DNA from: Polytrichum commune
Lineage: Eukaryota; Streptophyta; Polytrichopsida; Polytrichales; Polytrichaceae
Length of the DNA: 64,000 nucleotides
Assembly (NCBI GenBank): GCA_950295325.1
Contig: OX485807.1
Location: 26,445,666 to 26,509,665, forward strand
Direction of reading: 5' to 3'
This document shows, piece by piece, positions 58,884 to 64,000 of the stretch (positions are counted from its first letter, which is position 1; every line of letters starts with the position of its first letter). The notes beneath the pieces were generated by a model. That model did not search any database. It had not been told where the DNA came from and saw only the letters and a list, made by a program, of their open reading frames with translations. Position numbers and translations under genes: made by a program.

Positions 58884-59215
58884 CTGAGGATGGCAGAGTA
58901 GCTATTCCAACGAGGGAACTTCAGTTTCCCCATCTCGTTTGTTGGAGTACCCTGGCACACAAATTTGCAGGGAGCATCAGTGCGCGCCTCCTCGCCTTTC
59001 ACAAAATCCTCGACCCTTGCCCAAGGTATATACGCAACCGACACTGTATCAACAGTCCTGGGATCAGCCCTCCTCCCTTTCACCCACATGTCGGATGCCC
59101 ACGTAAGATCTGTATGCATGAAAGTGCCTATGTGTGGAGTTTGAACTAAATTGCGGATCCGCTGAAACTCTGCCTTGTGTACCTCCTGGTACACAGTCTC
59201 GTACGAAGGCTCCAT
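58884..59215 (-). CDS. MULE transposase, exon 1
   Basis: Starts MEPSYETVYQEVHKAEFQRI at 59215, about 1.4 kb from the right end, and ends CTCAG|GTGTG in phase 2 (Arg codon AG|A). It encodes 110 residues with no named motif; 'FVKGEEARTDAPCKFVC' leads into the zinc-type region of exon 2. I chose this ATG because the frame upstream loses coding character. Confidence 0.8.
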
Positions 59216-60010
59216 GTGTTGCGGTGGGCGAAGTGTTGGTTCTTCTCGAAGGAGTATGAATTACAGAGAGTGGTCTTGAAGATTTTAAGATGAAATTGCC
59301 ATATGGCGCCCGATGTTAGTAGTCACCCTGTGGTTGCAACACAAGTAGTGTGGGTCGCTGATGATTAGTGTGGGCCAGACTAAAACATGCTTTTAGTGTA
59401 AGTCTTCCTGGCTACGATACATGTCATTTGTAACCAGTGGTATGTGCGATGCGATTACAAAACTTCGCAATTATGTGATGTGTAACATGACTGCAATGAC
59501 AACTAAAGGAGGAAGGAAGTACATTCATAGCAAGGCAATCACTCTGAGAAGATCTTGCATGTACCGCATCAGGACATCATTGTTTTAGTGGCTTCACTCC
59601 TTGCCAGATAGTCAAATACAACCTAAATGTGTACTGCGCAGTAAAAGCAGGTCTCAATCAAACAAAAAACATAGTTGAGTGTGCAGATCTAAAGACATGA
59701 TAGAAAAACTCAGTCAGCAGGGGCCACTGTAACGACCATGTGTGGGGTGAGCAGTCGGCAAGGTCATCATAGCTTCAGTACATCATTGTTGCCTTCGCAT
59801 CAGTGCAAGGAACACATTTCATTGCGGAAAACTTCTGGACTCTTTCGAAAGTGTCTACGTTACGATAAATCAAAGCACAGGAACAAAGAAACTCTGAAAA
59901 GAAATGGAGCTCCAAAACTAAGTGTGGCTGAGGCGATCTTGCCCGCAAACAATGTCCGCATCATTGTGCAATCGCCTTGGTTGAATCACATCAACCTCCA
60001 TCGCGGCAGC
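59216..60010 (-). other. MULE right subterminal region
   Basis: Presumed transposase promoter and leader; no clear TATA box. It contains a GTAACATG octamer at 59482. A 35-bp block (59418–59452) is an exact copy of transposase exon-2 sequence at 58693–58727. Confidence 0.5.
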
Positions 60011-60632
60011 AAATGTGTAAGTTACGATCAAGGCGACCTGATGACTCATTACACCCTTCAAAAAACCCGGAAGTCTTGTCGCTCGCCATCGCTGTACCCA
60101 CTGAGATCGAAAACCCTGACCTCACAGTGCGACGATCCTGCACCCTTCACTCCATCATTGCTTCAATCACATCGCGGCCCATGGCGGCAAAAATCCGGGG
60201 TGTATGATGAAGAGCAGGTTACAAAGAATGAAGGGGGGTGGCGGAAGGCATTTTTTGAAACAGTATGGAGAGCGCGATCCCCGAGGTCGATGGGATACCA
60301 CCCACATGATGGATGGTTTAGGGGGAGGATCCACATGATAGTCCATCCATTGCAATGCCATGATGGATGGCTGTAACCTCGGCAGTTGGGAATGACCTGT
60401 TACGTCCAACGGCTGTCCACCGTGGAGGCCAGCGTGTCAGCTTGCGTGGACGACAGGCTGGCTGAGAGCTAACAGGGTGGCAGACACAGCCCGGGGAGGT
60501 TGGCACCGGCTTCCCCTGCGTGGGGGGCCCTGTTCGTGATTCTACGCAGGTACCTGGTCCCATCTGACAGCGTCCTGCAGAGCCTCGATTTCCGAAACGC
60601 AGTAAAGACCATTGGGTCTGGTAATGTTAGGG
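60011..60632 (-). repeat. MULE right terminal inverted repeat
   Basis: Ends GGTCTGGTAATGTTAGGG at 60632, the mirror of the left end. Confidence 0.9.
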
Positions 60633-60641
60633 CGAGTGTGA
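60633..60641 (+). repeat. Target-site duplication, right copy
   Basis: CGAGTGTGA, identical to 49843–49851. Removing the element with one copy gives an in-frame Cys-Glu-Cys-Glu-Ala-Leu join of the LRR array. Confidence 0.95.
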
Positions 60642-62265
60642 GGCGTTGGAAGTATTTCCCTCGGGATTGACCAACCTCATAGCCTTGGAGGAACTCAGTT
60701 TTTGCGAATGTCGAGGTTTGAAACACGTGCCCGAAGGATTTGGAACGTTGACATGTTTGAAAAAACTTTTCATGTCGGAGTGTGAGGCGTTGGAAGTGTT
60801 TCCCTTTGGATTGACCAACCTCATAGCCTTGGAGGAGCTTTGGTATTATCAATGTCGCGCTTTGAAACACGTGCCCGAAGGATTTGGAACGTTGACATGT
60901 TTGAAAAAACTGATCATGTGGGGGTGTGAGGCGTTGGAAGAGTTTCCCACCGGATTGAGCAACCTCATAGCATTGGAGGAACTTAGCTTTACAAAATGTC
61001 GAGCTTTGAAACACGTGCCCGAAGGATTTGGAACGTTGACATGTTTGAAAAAACTTTACATGTGCGAGTGTGAGGCGTTGGAAGTATTTCCCTCGGGATT
61101 GAGCAACCTCATAGCCTTGGAAGAACTCAACTTTTCCGAATGTCGAGGTTTGAAACACGTGCCCGAAGGATTTGGAACGATGACATGTTTGAAAAAGCTT
61201 GACATGTCGGAGTGTGAGGCGTTGGAAGTGTTTCCCTTTGGATTGACCAACCTCATAGCCTTGGAGGAGCTTTGGTATTATCAATGTCGCGCTTTGAAAC
61301 ACGTGCCTGAAGGATTTGGAACGTTGACATGTTTGAAAAAACTGATCATGTGGGGGTGTGAGGCGTTGGAAGAGTTTCCCTCTGGATTGAGCAACCTCAT
61401 AGCATTGGAGGAACTTAGCTTTACAGAATGTCGAGCTTTGAAACACGTGCCCGAAGGATTTGGAACGTTGACATGTTTGAAAAAACTTCACATGTGCGAG
61501 TGTGAGGCGTTGGAGGTGTTTCCCTCGGGATTGAGCAACCTCATAGCCTTGGAAGAACTCAACTTTTCCAAATGTCGAGCTTTGAAACATGTGCCCGAAG
61601 GATTTGGAACGTTGACATGTTTGAAAGAGCTTGACATGTCGGAGTGTGAGGCGTTGGAAGTGTTTCCCTCCAGATTGAGCAACCTCATAGCATTGGAGGA
61701 GCTTTGGTTTTATCAATGTAGCGCTTTGAAACATGTGCCTGAAGGATTTGGAACGTTGACATGTTTGAAAAAACTGATCATGTGGGGGTGTGAGGCGTTG
61801 GAAGAATTTCCCTCCGGATTGAGCAACCTCATAGCATTGGAGGAACTTAGCTTTACAGAATGTCGAGCTTTGAAACACGTGCCCGAAGGATTTGGAACGT
61901 TGACATGTTTGAAAAAACTTCACATGTCCAGGTGTGAGGCGTTGGAGGTGTTTCCCTCGGGATTGAGCAACCTCATAGCCTTGGAGGAACTGAATTTCTC
62001 GGAATGTCGAGCTTTGAAACACGTGCCTGAAGGATTTGGAAAGTTGACATGTTTGAAAGAGCTTGACATGTCGGAGTGTGAGGCGTTGGAAGTGTTTCCC
62101 TCGGGATTGAGCAACCTCATAGCCTTGGAGGAACTCAAATTTTCCAAATGTCGAGCTTTGAAACACGTGCCCGAAGGATTTGGAACGTTGACATGTTTGA
62201 AAGAGCTTCACATGTCGGAGTGTGAGGCGTTGGAAGTGTTTCCCTCGGGATTGACCAACTCATAG
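60642..62265 (+). pseudogene. Receptor exon 3 right half: LRR array downstream of the MULE
   Basis: Open for 22 further 24-residue LRRs in the frame that continues the left half. It has no start of its own, so it is separated from its promoter and upstream exons by the MULE. Four 432-bp higher-order units start at 60646, 61078, 61510 and 61942. The frame ends at 62265 because one C is missing in 'gaccaactcat' (sister repeats read 'gaccaacctcat'). Confidence 0.85.
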
Positions 62266-62935
62266 TCTTGGAGGAACTCAATTTTTCCAAGTGTCGAGCT
62301 TTGAAACACGTGCCCCAAGGATTTGGAACGTTGACATATTTGGAAAAACTTATCATGTCGGAGTGTGAGGCGTTGGAAGTGTTTTCATCCGGATTGAGCA
62401 ACCTTATAGCCTTGGAGGAACTTAATTTTTCCGAATGTCGAGCTTTGAAACACGTGTCCAAAGGATTTGGAACATTGACATGTTTGAAAGAACTTTACAT
62501 GTCGGGGTTTGAGGCGTTGGAAGTGTTTCCCTCCGGATTGAACAACCTCATAGCCTTGGAGGAACTCAGCTTTTGCGAATATCGAGCTTTGAAACACGTG
62601 CCCGAAGTATTAGGAACGTTCACATGTTTGAAAAAAACTTTGCATGTGGGAGTGTGACGTGTTGGAAGTGTTTCCATCCGGATTCTGCAACCTGATAGCC
62701 TTGGAGGAGCTCTGGTTTTATCTATGTCGTGGTTTGAAATACATGCCCGAAGGATTTGGAACGTTGACATGTTTGAAAAAAGTTCACATGTGGGAGTGTG
62801 AGGCGTTGGAAGTGTTTCCCTCCGCATTGAGCAACTTCATAACCTTGGAGGAACTTGATTGTTGAAACTGTTCAACTTCGAAACACGTGGAGGAATGATT
62901 TGGAATGTTGACATGTTTGAAAAACTTTTCATGGG
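62266..62935 (+). pseudogene. Receptor LRR 3' end with compensating frameshifts
   Basis: About eight more diverged LRRs. After the −1 shift near 62257 the array continues in another frame to ~62640, where one extra A in a seven-A run restores the original frame, ending 'FITLEELDC' and stop at 62865. A degenerate repeat is still visible to about 62935. Confidence 0.7.
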
Positions 62936-64000
62936 GTAGTCAAAGTTGTTGACATATACATGAAAACTTTATGGCATGGAGTGGAACTAGGTGATAAAAG
63001 TGTTGATCTTCACTAGTAGCTCCAAATTGCAATTCAATATCTCGATACTCTTAGAATTGATTGGTATCTTTCGCAGGCTGTAAGAATATTGTGCGAGGAT
63101 GTCAATAAGTCATGTGCCTAGGAGATGCAAAAAAATGGTTATGCCAATTATTATACTGCATTCATTAGGTTCATTACCTTCCCTTCTTATTGCTTGTATG
63201 AGAGCATATGTGGGATTGGAAAACAAGCTACCTTAGAGTGATGGCAAAGTCAAAACCTAATGTGATCTTGAATCACCATGTTAGTCTTCAGTATACGCGA
63301 CCTTAGCACTGATTATGGTTATGCAATTATTCCAAATTGCAATTGTTGCTACTATTGTTTTTTCTTATGTGTTTTAGCCTCCTACTTTGTGAAATGCTCC
63401 TTTGAACACCCTTGCCTAATTTCAAGGGCATGCATTGATAAGGCAAAGGCGTGAAGAATACTTCAATGCCTCTTAAGACATTTTTCGTGCTTGCTATTTG
63501 GAAATCTCTATTCAAATTTGAGTCAATGACCAGTGGAAGTTTGTTTTTGGCAGTTGAGTCTAGTGCTAGCCTTGTTGGTGAGGTTGTTTACCGCATTGGA
63601 CCAATGTGGGCAATGGATTACTTGGAATAGTGTCTTGAAAATGAAGGCACCTAACAATCATTTTCAGAGTTAAGGGCTCAATAAGAAACTACCTTATGGC
63701 GTAGTCATGTTCATTATGAGGAAGAATCTTGGTATTCAGTAGTCTCGTGTTGTACTAAGGTTTTTTTTTGGCTTTTGTATTCTTTCCTAAATTCGATATG
63801 TTATGTCCAACATAGCTTCACAAGAAATATCTGATCTTGAAAGGGAGTTACTTTGCCATGAGGAATCTTCTATCGTCTCAAGCAACTCTAGAGTGTAGGC
63901 TAGCAGAAAGTGGTGCTCCAAATTCTACAAGCAACACATCTAAGGTAGACACGCAAGACAAGGATCTTCCTCATAATGATCTAGAACCTACAGAGGTTGT
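62936..64000. other. 3' flank; possible exon fragment at the window edge
   Basis: Mostly non-coding with many stops. At 63804–63895 a short frame reads 'SQEISDLERELLCHEESSIVSSNS', and from about 63900 another frame stays open to the window end. Either may belong to a downstream gene; neither is recognised. Confidence 0.3.

Larger units (their letters stand above)
49852..60632. mobile_element. Autonomous-looking Mutator-like element (MULE), 10,781 bp
   Basis: Terminal inverted repeats, an exact 9-bp target duplication and a MULE transposase define this element. It carries two convergent spliced genes (accessory protein from the left, transposase from the right), as in maize MuDR, plus a likely third small gene. 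All frames are intact and the outer ~480 bp of the TIRs differ at only about five positions by eye, so insertion is recent. It sits inside the LRR exon of the receptor. The octamer GTAACATG is strikingly frequent in it. Confidence 0.93.

Noticed and set aside
60469..62211. Long minus-strand ORF (580 codons) opposite the LRR array, and a similar one at 48959–49984
   Set aside because: The LRR unit is 72 bp, a multiple of three, so any stop-free antisense frame repeats without stops. The protein (…FQTCQRSKSFGHVFQSS…) has no family character.
48992..62373. CRISPR-like array from regular repeat spacing
   Set aside because: Repeats are coding LRRs in a eukaryotic gene, with no unique spacers.

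Overview
The window is plant nuclear DNA: AT-rich, spliced genes, plant-type transposons and a short interstitial TTTAGGG array. The only complete-looking host locus is a kinase–NB-ARC–LRR receptor (44.99–62.9 kb). Kinase-fused NLRs are best known from mosses, so a bryophyte or another early-diverging land plant is my inference, not a demonstrated identity. Most of the rest is transposon sequence.

Layout. 1–9 kb: a degenerate tandem satellite (1–1150), three copies of a small TIR element with 8-bp target duplications (2264, 4360, 7439; the last carries a second nested element), and remains of an LTR retroelement (tRNA-Met-type primer site at 5053). 9–16.4 kb: a 5'-truncated LINE fragment, a stranded last exon of a ZIP2-like zinc/iron transporter (11831–12222), a Tourist-like MITE and a strong hairpin. 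17–22.7 kb: more MITEs and a decayed Ty1/copia element on the minus strand, interrupted by a TIR element. 22.95–36.1 kb: a very long decayed LINE on the minus strand (ORF1, endonuclease, reverse transcriptase, a methyltransferase-like domain resembling PCIF1, RNase H, zinc-binding C-terminus), split by a 1.4-kb insertion holding a 162-codon ORF. 36–44.8 kb: MITEs and inverted-repeat elements, with no convincing host gene.

44.99–62.9 kb: the receptor has three exons: helical N-domain plus kinase plus hydrophobic segment; NB-ARC; LRR. The LRR exon is built from 24-residue repeats in a 432-bp higher-order unit and is cut by a 10,781-bp Mutator-like element (49852–60632). That element has ~0.6-kb TIRs, a perfect 9-bp target duplication and intact spliced genes. 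These are a MULE transposase with SWIM finger (minus strand, 3 exons, 806 aa), a convergent 916-aa zinc-finger accessory protein (plus strand, 3 exons), and probably a third small minus-strand gene with its own TATA box. Joining the two LRR halves through one target copy is in frame, so the insertion broke a coding array and looks recent.

The most unusual signals are: (1) the octamer GTAACATG/CATGTTAC occurs at least 15 times inside the Mutator-like element, mostly in introns and spacers, and rarely elsewhere; (2) the PCIF1-like domain inside the LINE; (3) the kinase–NLR with its hydrophobic linker and transposon-truncated LRR. Everything was read by eye; no database search was run.
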